From Mesobacterium pallidum (GTDB lineage Bacteria > Pseudomonadota > Alphaproteobacteria > Rhodobacterales > Rhodobacteraceae), in assembly GCF_019966535.1 (NCBI RefSeq), contig NZ_JAIMID010000008.1, positions 1-64,000 on the forward strand: a DNA stretch of 64,000 nt, given 5' to 3'. Each line of letters starts with the position of its first letter. Position 1 is the first letter of the stretch. The translations under genes were made by a program, and so were the position numbers. Below are positions 42,771-51,791 of the stretch, piece after piece. The notes under the pieces were generated by a model. That model did no database searches, had not been told where the DNA came from, and saw only the letters and a list, made by a program, of their open reading frames with translations.

Positions 42771-42830
42771 CTGGACCCAAACGCCGCGTTCAACTGGCCC
42801 TATTGATCCTGCGCGGGAATGGCAGACAAT
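42771..42830 (+). promoter_or_regulatory. tpa promoter with CTGGnCC direct repeats (TauR-like sites)
   Basis: CTGGACCCAA (42771-42780) and CTGGCCCTAT (42794-42803) are direct repeats with a 23-base period, directly upstream of TTGATC (42803-42808) and GACAAT (42825-42830) at 16-base spacing. CTGGAC-type direct repeats at this distance are what I recall for the MocR-type activator TauR of Rhodobacter; this is not checked. An AGGAAGG site precedes the tpa ATG. Confidence 0.6.
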
Positions 42831-42897
42831 AGGCAGGAACGCCCCCCGATCCCGCATCGGCCGTGGCGCATGATCTCACGCATAGGAAGGACAGGCC

Positions 42898-44292
42898 ATG
42901 GACGGCACCCTGCGCGAAAACGATATCTCCCACGTGGTCGAGGCCGACCGCGCCCATGTCTGGCACCACCTGGTGCAGCACAAGCCCTTCGAGACCGGCG
43001 AACCCCGGATCATCGTCGAGGGCAAGGGCCTGCGCGTCTGGGATCAGAACGGCCGCGAATTCCTGGATGCCGTGTCGGGCGGGGTCTGGACGGTGAACGT
43101 GGGCTACGGCCGGACGTCCATTGCCGACGCGATCCGCGACCAGCTGGTCAAGCTGCCCTATTTCGCGGGCTCGGGCGGGTCGATCCCCGGCGCGCTCTTC
43201 TCGGAAAAGCTGATCTCCAAGATGCCGGGGATGAGCCGGGTCTATTTCACCAACTCCGGGTCCGAGGCGAACGAGAAGGCCTTCAAGATGATCCGCCAGA
43301 TCGCGCACAAGCGCTATGGCGGCAAGAAGACCAAGATCCTGTATCGTGACCGCGACTACCACGGCGGCACCATCGCCACCATGTCGGCGGGCGGCCAGGA
43401 CGAGCGCAACGCGCAATACGGGCCGTTTGTCCCCGATTTCGTGCGCGTGCCCCATTGCCTCGAGTACCGCAAGCACGAGCAGGCTGGCGCGCCGGACGAG
43501 AATTACGGCCTCTGGGCCGCCGAGCAGATCGAGGAAGTGATCCTGCGCGAAGGCCCCGACACGGTGGGCGGCCTCTGCCTCGAGCCGGTGACGGCCGGCG
43601 GCGGCGTCATCACGCCCCCCACGGGCTACTGGGAGAAGGTGCGGGAGATCTGCCGCAAGTACGAGATCCTGCTGCATATCGACGAGGTCGTCTGCGGCGT
43701 CGGCCGCACGGGCACCGAATGGTTCGGCTACCAGCATTTCGGCATCCAGCCCGATTTCGTGACCATGGCCAAGGGCGTCGCCTCGGGCTACGCCGCCATC
43801 GCCTGCTGCGTCACGACCGAGGCCGTGTTCGAGATGTTCAAGGACGACGCGAACGATCCGCTGAACTACTTCCGCGACATCTCGACCTTTGGCGGCTGCA
43901 CGGCGGGCCCCGCCGCGGCCATCGAGAACATGCGCATCATCGAGGACGAGGGCCTGCTGGCCAACACCACCGCGATGGGCGAGCGGCTGATGACCAACCT
44001 GCTGGCGCTGCAAGAGAAACACGCCGTGATCGGCCATGTCCGCGGCCTCGGCCTCTTCCAGGGCGCCGAGCTGGTCGCGGACCGGTCGACCAAGGAGCCG
44101 GTGGCCGAGGCGCTGGCGCAGAAGGTCGTGGCCGAATGCGGCGCGGCGGGTGTGATCATCGGCGTCACCAACCGCTCGATCCCCGGCCGGAACAACACGC
44201 TGTGCTTCTCCCCCGCGCTGATCTCGACCGCGGACGACATCGACGCGATCACGGCGGCGGTGGACGGGGCGCTGACGAAGGTGTTTGGCTGA
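42898..44292 (+). CDS. tpa: Taurine-pyruvate aminotransferase
   Basis: A 464-aa class III (omega) aminotransferase that converts taurine plus pyruvate to sulfoacetaldehyde and alanine. The PLP lysine is Lys292 in TMAKGVASGYAAI, preceded by the Asp of HIDEVVCGVGRTG; YFTNSGSEANEKAFKM binds the phosphate. Length and the start HVWHHLVQHKPFE agree with Tpa. The divergent tauABC supports the substrate. The usual downstream enzyme xsc is not in the window. Confidence 0.88.
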   Translation: MDGTLRENDISHVVEADRAHVWHHLVQHKPFETGEPRIIVEGKGLRVWDQNGREFLDAVSGGVWTVNVGYGRTSIADAIRDQLVKLPYFAGSGGSIPGALFSEKLISKMPGMSRVYFTNSGSEANEKAFKMIRQIAHKRYGGKKTKILYRDRDYHGGTIATMSAGGQDERNAQYGPFVPDFVRVPHCLEYRKHEQAGAPDENYGLWAAEQIEEVILREGPDTVGGLCLEPVTAGGGVITPPTGYWEKVREICRKYEILLHIDEVVCGVGRTGTEWFGYQHFGIQPDFVTMAKGVASGYAAIACCVTTEAVFEMFKDDANDPLNYFRDISTFGGCTAGPAAAIENMRIIEDEGLLANTTAMGERLMTNLLALQEKHAVIGHVRGLGLFQGAELVADRSTKEPVAEALAQKVVAECGAAGVIIGVTNRSIPGRNNTLCFSPALISTADDIDAITAAVDGALTKVFG

Positions 44293-44298
44293 GTCTCC

Positions 44299-44350
44299 GG
44301 CCCCGCCGCGACCTGATTGCCCTGTCATCTTGGCGGGGCCTTTTCTTTTT
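44299..44350 (+). terminator. Intrinsic terminator of tpa
   Basis: GGCCCCGCC (44299-44307) and GGCGGGGCC (44332-44340) form a 9-bp perfect stem with a 24-base loop, followed immediately by TTTTCTTTTT. It lies 7 bases after the tpa stop. Confidence 0.92.
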
Positions 44351-44465
44351 CGCCGGCGAACCATTTGTGCAGACATAAAACGACCACCTCGAGTCCAAGC
44401 TGCAGTTTTGACGGATCTTTTCTATGCGCTAAAATCTTGTCGAAAAACCAAGAGAGGAAGCGTCG

Positions 44466-44909
44466 TTGCCAGACGAAAAGCCAGAGCAGTGGAATGAGAA
44501 AATTGACCGTTTGGGTGCGAAGTACAAGCTATGGCTTGTTATCCCATTGGTGATTTCTGGCCTGATTGCGCTCAAAGACCTTGATGCCGGGATTGGTGCT
44601 TTCTTGTTTTTCCTCCTTGTCTGGGCTTTTTCCTGGAGCATCGGATTAATACTGGGTGCATTTGGCAGGTTTTTGCCTGCTTCACTGGCTCAGGACCACC
44701 GCAGAGCAATTGCTGAAGCCGCGTTTGCAACGCTTTCATTAGTCGGATATGCGGCTATTGGGGTTATTCTGCGCAATGACAACATCGTATCAGATTGGTT
44801 GGCAGAGGAATTACCGGGCGGCATGAACCTCGCATTCATCGACCCTGTGTTTGCAGTGGTCGTTCTTCTATGCATTTGGGCTTACACAGGTTATCGCGTC
44901 AGCCGCTGA
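44466..44909 (+). CDS. Hypothetical small membrane protein, AT-rich, probably acquired
   Basis: A 147-aa protein starting at TTG 44466 behind a good AGAGAGGAAG site. It has about four hydrophobic helices: LWLVIPLVISGLIAL, IGAFLFFLLVWAFSWSIGLILGAF, ATLSLVGYAAIGVIL and PVFAVVVLLCIWAY. No family recognised. Its base composition (near 48 percent G+C by eye) is far below the neighbours, and codons such as AAA, GAA, TTT and ATT are common, which points to horizontal transfer. It stands alone between the tpa terminator and a minus-strand gene. Confidence 0.65.
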   Translation: MPDEKPEQWNEKIDRLGAKYKLWLVIPLVISGLIALKDLDAGIGAFLFFLLVWAFSWSIGLILGAFGRFLPASLAQDHRRAIAEAAFATLSLVGYAAIGVILRNDNIVSDWLAEELPGGMNLAFIDPVFAVVVLLCIWAYTGYRVSR

Positions 44910-44958
44910 GATGAGTTTTTGATCAGTGGTTTGTCTACACTCCGACCCTTCCCAACCT

Positions 44959-45447
44959 TCACCCCCGCCTGAGCCCCTCCACCACCGTCGCCACCTCCAG
45001 CACGAACGGCTCTTCCGCCGCCCCGTCCAGCGTCGCCGCATGCTCCCAGAACGCCGGGATGCCCGCCGCGATCACCGTCCCCGGCCGGGCCGAGCTGACA
45101 AAGATCTGCTTGGTCGTCGCCGGGTCCAGCGAGACCGGCCCATCCAGCGTCCCGGCAAACAGCCCGACCATGCCCGGCCAGCGCTCATACGAGACATAGA
45201 CATTCGTCCCGCAGGCGGCGCAGAAGTGGATGTGCACCTCCTTGCCGCTTCCCTTGGAGACATGCCTATGCACCCGCTCTTCGCCCGATACCGACAGATC
45301 GGCCAAGGGCAGCACCGGCAGCACGGCCTGGGTGCTGCCCGTTGCGCGCTGGCAAAAGCGGCAATAACAGATCGTCACCCGCTGCGGCGCCGCCGCCAGC
45401 TCGTATGTCATCGCGCCACACAGGCACTGCCCCGTCATCTCGGCCAT
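44959..45447 (-). CDS. GFA/CENP-V family zinc protein
   Basis: A 162-aa protein of the GFA (glutathione-dependent formaldehyde-activating enzyme-like) family. Zinc ligands lie in GQCLCGAMTYEL, ICYCRFCQRATG and FCAACGTNVYV, the usual seven-cysteine layout. Start at 45447 gives the family-typical MAEMTGQCLCG. The real substrate of most members is unknown; many are annotated as aldehyde-activating by similarity only. Confidence 0.88.
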   Translation of the reverse strand: MAEMTGQCLCGAMTYELAAAPQRVTICYCRFCQRATGSTQAVLPVLPLADLSVSGEERVHRHVSKGSGKEVHIHFCAACGTNVYVSYERWPGMVGLFAGTLDGPVSLDPATTKQIFVSSARPGTVIAAGIPAFWEHAATLDGAAEEPFVLEVATVVEGLRRG

Positions 45448-45493
45448 CTTCCAACCTCCCAATGCACCAAGGGGCCACCCACCGGCAGCCCCT

Positions 45494-45553
45494 TTCATTA
45501 TTCCACAAATACTCCGGGGGGCGTCGCCAAAGGCGACGGGGGGCAGCGCCCCC
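45494..45553 (-). terminator. Double hairpin plus GGAGTATTT element after dctM
   Basis: On the minus strand after the dctM stop come GGGGGC-GCT-GCCCCC (45553-45539) and CGTCGCC-TTT-GGCGACG (45538-45522), then CCCCCCGGAGTATTT and GGAATAATGAA down to 45494. The hairpins are perfect. The same GGAGTATTT..GGAATAATGAA tail recurs after dnaN in this window, so it is a dispersed element probably working as a terminator. Confidence 0.7.
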
Positions 45554-45560
45554 AATCCGG

Positions 45561-46883
45561 TCAGTAGATCAACCAGACCAACCCCAGCGTGATCGACGGG
45601 ATCGCCGTCAGGATCACCACCCGCACAAGGTCCGCCAGCACGAAGGGCAGCGTGCCCTTGAACGTGTCCTTGATCGGAATGTCCCGCGCCATCGAGTTGA
45701 TGACGAACAGGTTCATCCCCACGGGCGGCGTGATCAGCCCGACCTCGACCACGATCAGCACCAGGATGCCGAACCACAGGCTGAAATCCTCGACCGACAT
45801 GCCGAAATCGAGGCCCACCATGATGGGGTAGAAGATCGGCACCGTCAGCAGGATCATCGACAGCGAATCCATCACGCAGCCGAACACGAGGTACAGCACC
45901 AGCACGGCGGTCAGCACGATCCAGGGGCTGAAGCCCTGCGCGCCCACCCATTCGGCTGACATCTGCGGCAGCTGGGTCAGCGCGAGGAACGAGTTGAACT
46001 GCCCCGCCCCCAGCACGATGAGAAAGATCATCGCCGTCGAGCTGCCGGTCGACAGCACCGATTCCTTGATCTTTGCCCAGCCCAGCCCGCCCGAGACCAG
46101 CGCCACGATCCCCGTGCCGGCGGCGCCCACTGCGGCGGCCTCGGTCGGGGTGAAGATGCCGGCATAGATCCCGCCCACGACGGCGAGGAAGATCAGCATC
46201 ACCGGCCAGATCGCCGCGAGGGCCCGGAAGCGCTCGGCGTAGGGCTGGCGTTCCAGCGTGCCGCCCGATCCGGGGACAAGGCGCACGTAGATCGCGATGG
46301 TCGCCATGTAGGCCGCCGCCGCCAGGATGCCGGGGATGAAGGCCGCGGCAAAGAGCTTGGCGATGTTCTGCTCGGTCAGGATGGCGTAGATCACGAGGAT
46401 CACCGAGGGCGGGATCAGGATACCCAGCGTGCCGCCCGCGGCCAGCGTGCCGGTGGCCAGCGGGCCGGAATAGCCGTAGCGGCGCAGCTCGGGCAGGGCG
46501 ACCTGGCTCATGGTCGCCGCCGTGGCCAGCGACGAGCCGCAGATCGCGCCGAATCCGGCGCAGGCGCCCACGGCCGACATGGCGACGCCGCCCTTGCGGT
46601 GGCCCAGCCAGCTTTCGGCCGCCTTGAACAGGCCCTTGGACATGCCCGAATGGGTCGCGAACTGGCCCATCAACAGGAACAGCGGCACGATCGACAGCGA
46701 GTAGCTGGAAAAGGTCGAATAGACCTCGTTCTTGAGCTGCATCATCGACATCAGCGTGCCGCCGTTGACGATCCACTTGCCGCCGAACCCCACGGCCAGC
46801 ATGGCCAGGCCGATGGGCATACGCAGGAAGATCAGCGCCAGCAGGACGGGAAAGGACCAGAGGCCGATTTCAAAGTTGCTCAT
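45561..46883 (-). CDS. dctM: TRAP transporter large permease DctM
   Basis: A 440-aa, about 12-helix TRAP large subunit. The opening LWSFPVLLALIFLRMPIGLAMLAVG and the central SMSKGLFKAAESWLGHRKGGVAMSAVGACAGFGAICGSSLATAATMSQVALPELRRYGYS are diagnostic (the last is the DctM signature). It pairs with dctQ, overlapping it by 14 bases. Substrate unknown. Confidence 0.92.
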   Translation of the reverse strand: MSNFEIGLWSFPVLLALIFLRMPIGLAMLAVGFGGKWIVNGGTLMSMMQLKNEVYSTFSSYSLSIVPLFLLMGQFATHSGMSKGLFKAAESWLGHRKGGVAMSAVGACAGFGAICGSSLATAATMSQVALPELRRYGYSGPLATGTLAAGGTLGILIPPSVILVIYAILTEQNIAKLFAAAFIPGILAAAAYMATIAIYVRLVPGSGGTLERQPYAERFRALAAIWPVMLIFLAVVGGIYAGIFTPTEAAAVGAAGTGIVALVSGGLGWAKIKESVLSTGSSTAMIFLIVLGAGQFNSFLALTQLPQMSAEWVGAQGFSPWIVLTAVLVLYLVFGCVMDSLSMILLTVPIFYPIMVGLDFGMSVEDFSLWFGILVLIVVEVGLITPPVGMNLFVINSMARDIPIKDTFKGTLPFVLADLVRVVILTAIPSITLGLVWLIY

Positions 46884-47391
46884 AGGCTTCCCCTCCCTTG
46901 GCCAGGTCCAGGCTGCTGCGCATCAGGCAGAAGGCCGCGACCAGCACCCAGGCCACCGCGCCCAGCATGGCGGCGGCATAGCCCCACCACAGCGGCATGT
47001 GCAGGATGAAGCTGGTCTCGAAATACTGGATCTTGTCCAGCATCCCCAGCCGCAGCTGCTTGGCGATGATGAAGGCCGAGACCAGCAGGCCAAGGTCCGC
47101 CACCACGTCCATCAGCCGGTTCTGCCAGCCGCTGAAGGCGGGGGTGAACAGGTCGACCCGCGCATGGGCCCGGGCGTATTGCGCCCAGGGCATGAAGCAG
47201 AAGATGGCAAAGCCGACGCCCAGTTCGACCAGCTCGAAATCGCCCGGCACCGGGCCCAGCCCGATGGCGGTTCCGGTCCGCCCGATGATGCTGAGGCAGG
47301 TCATGATGATCACCGCGATCAGCACGAACCCTCCCAGCAACGCGATGGCGCGCGCGATCCACGCGGCGCTCGTGTCGATAAGCCTGTACAT
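46870..47391 (-). CDS. dctQ: TRAP transporter small permease DctQ
   Basis: A 173-aa four-helix protein. MYRLIDTSAAWIARAIALLGGFVLIAVIIMTCLSIIGR gives helix 1 and the family start. The start at 47391 is chosen because GGGAGGGCCG precedes that ATG; a longer frame from 47466 lacks a ribosome site. No dctP lies upstream: the next gene is zapE. Confidence 0.85.
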   Translation of the reverse strand: MYRLIDTSAAWIARAIALLGGFVLIAVIIMTCLSIIGRTGTAIGLGPVPGDFELVELGVGFAIFCFMPWAQYARAHARVDLFTPAFSGWQNRLMDVVADLGLLVSAFIIAKQLRLGMLDKIQYFETSFILHMPLWWGYAAAMLGAVAWVLVAAFCLMRSSLDLAKGGEAYEQL

Positions 47392-47577
47392 CGGCCCTCC
47401 CCTTTTCCTCGCCCGCCCGCAGGCGTGCGTCTTATCGGGCTGCCCGGCCCTGTCCGGCAAGCCCAAAATCCCCGACCGACCGCGCGCGGGCGGTCAATTC
47501 ACGGCGTTTGTCTAGGGTAGAATTGTTCGTATGCATAGCATTATTGCTGTCGCCCCCCGACGGCCTTCACGGAAAGG

Positions 47578-48645
47578 TCAGCTTTCCGAGGGGTCGCCCC
47601 AATCCTCTGCCTGCATTTCGCGCAGCCGGCTGGCGGTGCGTTCGAACTCGAAGCTGCCTTCGCCCTCGACATACAGGTATTCCGGCTCGGCCGCAGCAGT
47701 GCAGATCAGCCGCACCTTTGCCTCGTACAGCGCGTCGATCAGGGTGACAAAGCGCTTGGCCTCGTTGAAGTTCGACCGCGACAGGCTGGGGATGCCCTCG
47801 AGGAACAGCACCCGGACGGATTCGGCCACGGCCAGGTAATCGGCCGGACCCAGCATCGCGCCGCACAGCGCGTGGAAGCTGGTGCGCCCGGCGCCGTTGG
47901 AATAGGCGGGCAGGGTCACGGTGCGGCCCAGCACCTCGATGTCCAGCGGCACCACGTCATTGCCGGTCAGGTCCTTCCACAGCCGGGCGAAGGCCGCCCG
48001 CGACTCGGCGTTGTCGGGGGTGAAATAGACCGGCCGCCCCGCCAGCCGATCCTGCCGGTAGTCGCGGTGGCTGACCAGCTCGTGCACCACCATCTTCTGC
48101 TTGAGGAGCTCGATGAAGGGCAGGAACAGCGCGCGGTTCAGCCCGTCTTTATAAAGGTCGTCCGGCACCCGGTTCGACGTGGTGACGATGACCACCCCGG
48201 CCTGCATCATCAGCTCGAACAGGCGGCCGACGATCATGGCATCGGCGATGTCGGTGATCTGCATCTCGTCGAAGGCCAGCACGCGCAGCCCCTCGGCCAT
48301 GCGGGCGGCGACGGGCTTGATCGGGTCGGACGTGCCGGCCTTGCGCTCGGCGGTCAGGGCGCGCTGCACCTCCTGCATGAAGGCGTGGAAATGCACGCGG
48401 CGGGCAGGTACGTCGAGCGTGGACACGAAGAGGTCCATCAGCATGGACTTGCCGCGCCCGACACCGCCCCACATGTAAAGCCCGCGCGGCGGCTCGGGCG
48501 GTTTGCGGAAGAGGCCGCGTTTGACCGGCTGGTGCAGGGCCACGCGGATGCGGTCGAGGTCGGGCAGCGCCTCGAGTTGCGCCGGGTCGGGCGTCAGCTC
48601 TCCGGCGGCGACGCGTGCGTCGTAGGCATCGCGAACGGATGTCAT
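47578..48645 (-). CDS. zapE: Cell division ATPase ZapE (AFG1 family)
   Basis: A 355-aa ATPase with GLYMWGGVGRGKSMLMDLFV (Walker A), LAFDEMQITDIADAMIVGRLF (Walker B) and VVIVTTSNRVPDDLYKDGLNR; all are AFG1/ZapE hallmarks. The protein acts at the division ring and in protein quality control. Start 48645 forms a TGATG with the stop of the upstream methyltransferase gene, so the two are coupled. Confidence 0.92.
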   Translation of the reverse strand: MTSVRDAYDARVAAGELTPDPAQLEALPDLDRIRVALHQPVKRGLFRKPPEPPRGLYMWGGVGRGKSMLMDLFVSTLDVPARRVHFHAFMQEVQRALTAERKAGTSDPIKPVAARMAEGLRVLAFDEMQITDIADAMIVGRLFELMMQAGVVIVTTSNRVPDDLYKDGLNRALFLPFIELLKQKMVVHELVSHRDYRQDRLAGRPVYFTPDNAESRAAFARLWKDLTGNDVVPLDIEVLGRTVTLPAYSNGAGRTSFHALCGAMLGPADYLAVAESVRVLFLEGIPSLSRSNFNEAKRFVTLIDALYEAKVRLICTAAAEPEYLYVEGEGSFEFERTASRLREMQAEDWGDPSES

Positions 48646-49766
48646 CACTGGCCCCCTTTCAGCGGACCGGTCTGCCAAAGCCGCACCTTGAGCCCGCCAT
48701 GGTCGATCCCCGGCCCGGCGGGTTTGAACGGCAGGCCGGTGGCCTTGGCAAGCGCGTTGTCGCTGGTGACGATCCCCACGCGCCAGCCGGCAAAACCGTC
48801 GCGCAGCCGCCCGCCCAGCGCGCCGTAAAGACCGAAGAGCAGCTTCTTGTTGCCGATCCGCGTGCCGTAGGGCGGGTTGACGATGACCAGGCCGGGCGGG
48901 CCTTCGGGCGGGACCAGTTCGGACACCGGGCGGTGGGTGAAGTGGCAGATGGACCCGACGCCTGCGCGGTCCGCATTGGCGGTGGCCGATTGCACCGCGC
49001 CCTGGTCGCGGTCAAAACCGTGGAACGCGAGGTCCGGCAGCGGGCCGGGCGCGGTCTTCATCGCGGCAAAGGCGTCGGAGTCGAAGCCGGCGAAGTTTTC
49101 GAAGGCGAAGGACCGCGCGCGGCCGGGTTGCAGCCCCGCCGCGATCTCGGCCGCCTCGATGACGAAGGTGCCGGACCCGCTCATCGGGTCGACCACCGGC
49201 TCGGCCCCGTCATAGCCGCAGGCGCGTAGGAAAAGCGAGGCCAGCGTCTCGCGCATCGGCGCCTTGCCCATGGCCTGCTTGTGGCCGCGCTTGTGCAGGC
49301 TCTCGCCTGAGGTATCGGCGCTGAAGGTCACGAGGTTGTCGTCGATCCGCACCTTGAGCGAGATCGCCGCCTCGGGGTCGATCGTGACCTTCGCCTCTTC
49401 ACGCAGCGCGGTCTCGATCCGCTGGGCGGCGGCCTTGGCGTGGTAGATCTTGGACGCCTTCGTGGTCACATCCACCCGCACCGCCATGCCCGGCCGCAGG
49501 ATGCCGCCCCAGTCGAACTTGCGCGCCCGCTTGTCCAGTTGGGCGAGGTGGAAGGCCCGGAACGATCCCAGCCGCACCAGCACCCGCGTCGCCCCGCGCA
49601 GCACCAGGTTGGCGCGCCAGGCCTCGGGCCAGCCGCCGGTCAGAGTGACACCGCCGGGGATCGTTTCGGTCACGGTGAACCCGGCCGCGCGGGCTTCATC
49701 CGCCAGCAGCGGCTCGAGCCCGGGGGCGACGACAAGGAAGATTTCAAGGGGTTCGGCGCGATCCAT
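48645..49766 (-). CDS. THUMP-domain class I SAM-dependent RNA methyltransferase (RlmL-like)
   Basis: A 373-aa enzyme. Residues about 40-160 are the THUMP RNA-binding domain; the methyltransferase part has DPMSGSGTFVIEAAEIAAG (motif I and the FVIEAA helix) and the VIVNPPYGTRIG catalytic motif of N2-guanine methylases. It resembles the YcbY/RlmL N-terminal half, which makes m2G2445 in 23S rRNA. The RlmK half is absent, as usual in Alphaproteobacteria. Confidence 0.88.
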   Translation of the reverse strand: MDRAEPLEIFLVVAPGLEPLLADEARAAGFTVTETIPGGVTLTGGWPEAWRANLVLRGATRVLVRLGSFRAFHLAQLDKRARKFDWGGILRPGMAVRVDVTTKASKIYHAKAAAQRIETALREEAKVTIDPEAAISLKVRIDDNLVTFSADTSGESLHKRGHKQAMGKAPMRETLASLFLRACGYDGAEPVVDPMSGSGTFVIEAAEIAAGLQPGRARSFAFENFAGFDSDAFAAMKTAPGPLPDLAFHGFDRDQGAVQSATANADRAGVGSICHFTHRPVSELVPPEGPPGLVIVNPPYGTRIGNKKLLFGLYGALGGRLRDGFAGWRVGIVTSDNALAKATGLPFKPAGPGIDHGGLKVRLWQTGPLKGGQ

Positions 49767-49899
49767 GCCGCGTCATACAGCGTGTCGCGGCGGTGGAAAA
49801 GACAAGCTGCGACAAAAGCCAGCCGGGCAACCCGGGGGCGCCACAATCCGGCCCGATTTCGGCGGATGATGACGCCAGGACCAAGCTGGCGATACGCCC

Positions 49900-51228
49900 A
49901 TGAAAGACCTGTTCAAGACGCTGACTTCCCTAATCGGCCTGGCGCTCGTGGCGCTGGGCGGCGTGAACATGGCCGATGCGGGCGAAGGCTACGATGCGAT
50001 GGTGCCGGGCAACCAGATGCTGTCCCTGGCCATCCTGTGCATCGGGATCGCCCTGCTGCCCAAGTCGCTGGGGCACCCGCTGCTGCGCCCCTTCTTCGGT
50101 CGCGCCGGCGCGCCGCCGCCGGCCGATGGCGCCAGCCTGTTGGCCGGGGCGCGGCGCAAGGCGGCCCGGGCCACCGAAGCGCGGCAGGGCCTGATGCACA
50201 TCGCGCTGCCCATCGACCGCGCCGTGCCGCCGGTCGGATGGCTGGGCGGCGGCCCCGCGCTGCCTGCGACCCGGACCTGGCCGCAGATCGACGGCCAGCC
50301 CGCGCGGTTCCTCGCCCAGCTCGATTGCGCGCGCCTGCCCGAAGGCACGTGGTCGGGCAAGGCGCCCGACGCCGGACAGCTGGCGTTCTTCTGCGGGCTG
50401 ACGGACCCGGCCCGGGTCCGTGTCCTGCACGTGACCGGCACGCTGGTGGATCACGTCCCGCCGGTCGAGACCCTGCCGACCGGCAGTCCGGCGGCGATGG
50501 CCCTGCGCCAGGCCAGGCAGCTGGACCGTCCGGCCGAGGCGACCCGCTGGCCGCTTGCCTTCGGGCCGGCAAGGGACAGCGACGTGGTGGACTTGCTGCA
50601 GGTGGCGCCCTTCGACTGGCCCAGCCTTTTCGCAGGGGTCACGTCGGCATCGGCCACGCTGTGCCGCCAGATCCGGGCGCTCACCCCGGCCGAAGGCGCG
50701 CTGGCCACGCATCCGACCCTGCTGCACGAGTTGATCCGGCGTCAGGCAAAGCTGACCTCTCTCGAGAACGAATTGCGCCGGGCGAGCAAGCTGGCGCCCT
50801 TTTCCCTGGACATGGCCGAGCTGGCGCAGATCGCGCTGACGCGGCTGGACACCCCGCCAGAGGGGATGGAGGCGCCACACCTGCTGCTGGGCCCCGAGAC
50901 CGATGCCGCGACCCGCACGGCACGGGAACTGCATGCCCGCGCCCTGTCGCTGGTCGCGCCCGGAACGCTGCCGTCCGAGGTGCAGGCGGCCTATGCTCCG
51001 CTGTGGGCCCACGCGGCCGCGCGCCACCCCCTGCGCCTGGGCGGGCCGGTGCAGGGCACCGCCCATCCGGACCGCGCGTCGACGCTGCGGCTGCTGAGCC
51101 TGCCGTCGGGTGGCTTGCCGGGATGGAGCTTTGGCCCGACCGGCCTGTCGACGCTTCATGTCCTTGCCAGCGCCGATGACATCGCGCTGGGGGATTTCAC
51201 GCAATGCTGGGGCGCGGTGCTGGACTGA
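49900..51228 (+). CDS. DUF1963 (YwqG-like) protein with N-terminal membrane helices
   Basis: A 442-aa protein. The first 60 residues contain two hydrophobic helices (TLTSLIGLALVALGGVNM and NQMLSLAILCIGIALLP). Residues about 100-200 have the YwqG/DUF1963 signature PPVGWLGGGPALPATRTWPQIDGQPARFLAQLDCARLP. The family is widespread but has no known activity. It is divergent from rlmL and convergent with the cytochrome c' gene. Confidence 0.75.
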   Translation: MKDLFKTLTSLIGLALVALGGVNMADAGEGYDAMVPGNQMLSLAILCIGIALLPKSLGHPLLRPFFGRAGAPPPADGASLLAGARRKAARATEARQGLMHIALPIDRAVPPVGWLGGGPALPATRTWPQIDGQPARFLAQLDCARLPEGTWSGKAPDAGQLAFFCGLTDPARVRVLHVTGTLVDHVPPVETLPTGSPAAMALRQARQLDRPAEATRWPLAFGPARDSDVVDLLQVAPFDWPSLFAGVTSASATLCRQIRALTPAEGALATHPTLLHELIRRQAKLTSLENELRRASKLAPFSLDMAELAQIALTRLDTPPEGMEAPHLLLGPETDAATRTARELHARALSLVAPGTLPSEVQAAYAPLWAHAAARHPLRLGGPVQGTAHPDRASTLRLLSLPSGGLPGWSFGPTGLSTLHVLASADDIALGDFTQCWGAVLD

Positions 51229-51246
51229 CCCGCGCCCCGCGCGGTG

Positions 51247-51672
51247 TCAGTCGGCCTTGTAGAGCTTGTGGCAGGCGCCGCAGGCGCCACCCAACGCGCC
51301 CATGCCGGCGCGCAGATCGTCCAACGAGCCGGTTTCCAGCCCCGCCACCGCCGTCTCGAGCGTCATGGCGCGGGTGGTGAAGTCGTCGTAATTCTCCCAG
51401 ATGGCCGGCAGCGCCTCGGATTCCGGGTCGGTCGCCTGGGGCTCGAACACGGCGGGGATCCGGGGCGCGGCTGCGGCCATCGCGGCCTTGGCCATCGCGG
51501 CCTTTTCGGCGTCGAAGGCCATCTTGCCCTGGGCCATGCCGCCGATGACCTGCATCGCGCCACCGAATTCCTTCATCAGCGCCTGGCGCGCCTTGACGTA
51601 GGGGTCCGTGGCATCCGCGGCAATGGCGGCGGTCGACAGGGCAATGATCGGGATAATGTACCTCAGGCGCAT
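51247..51672 (-). CDS. Cytochrome c' (class II c-type)
   Basis: A 141-aa periplasmic four-helix cytochrome. Signal peptide [20 protein letters not shown]-terminal haem motif Cys131-Gly-Ala-Cys134-His135 followed by KLYK, the usual position for class II cytochromes. Such proteins bind NO or act in periplasmic electron transfer. Start 51672 is preferred because it begins the signal peptide. Confidence 0.9.
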   Translation of the reverse strand: MRLRYIIPIIALSTAAIAADATDPYVKARQALMKEFGGAMQVIGGMAQGKMAFDAEKAAMAKAAMAAAAPRIPAVFEPQATDPESEALPAIWENYDDFTTRAMTLETAVAGLETGSLDDLRAGMGALGGACGACHKLYKAD

Positions 51673-51791
51673 CTGGCTCTCCTGCTTTGCGAAAGGGCGC
51701 CGCGCCGTGTATGGCAACGGACAGGGTGACGATAGCAAGTGGCACGGCTCGGGACACTCACTTTCGGTTGAACCAGGAGATCGCGCGCGAA

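Noticed and set aside
47392..47466. N-terminal extension of DctQ
   Set aside because: The extra residues are Gly/Arg-rich without homology, while a GGGAGGG site precedes the ATG at 47391.
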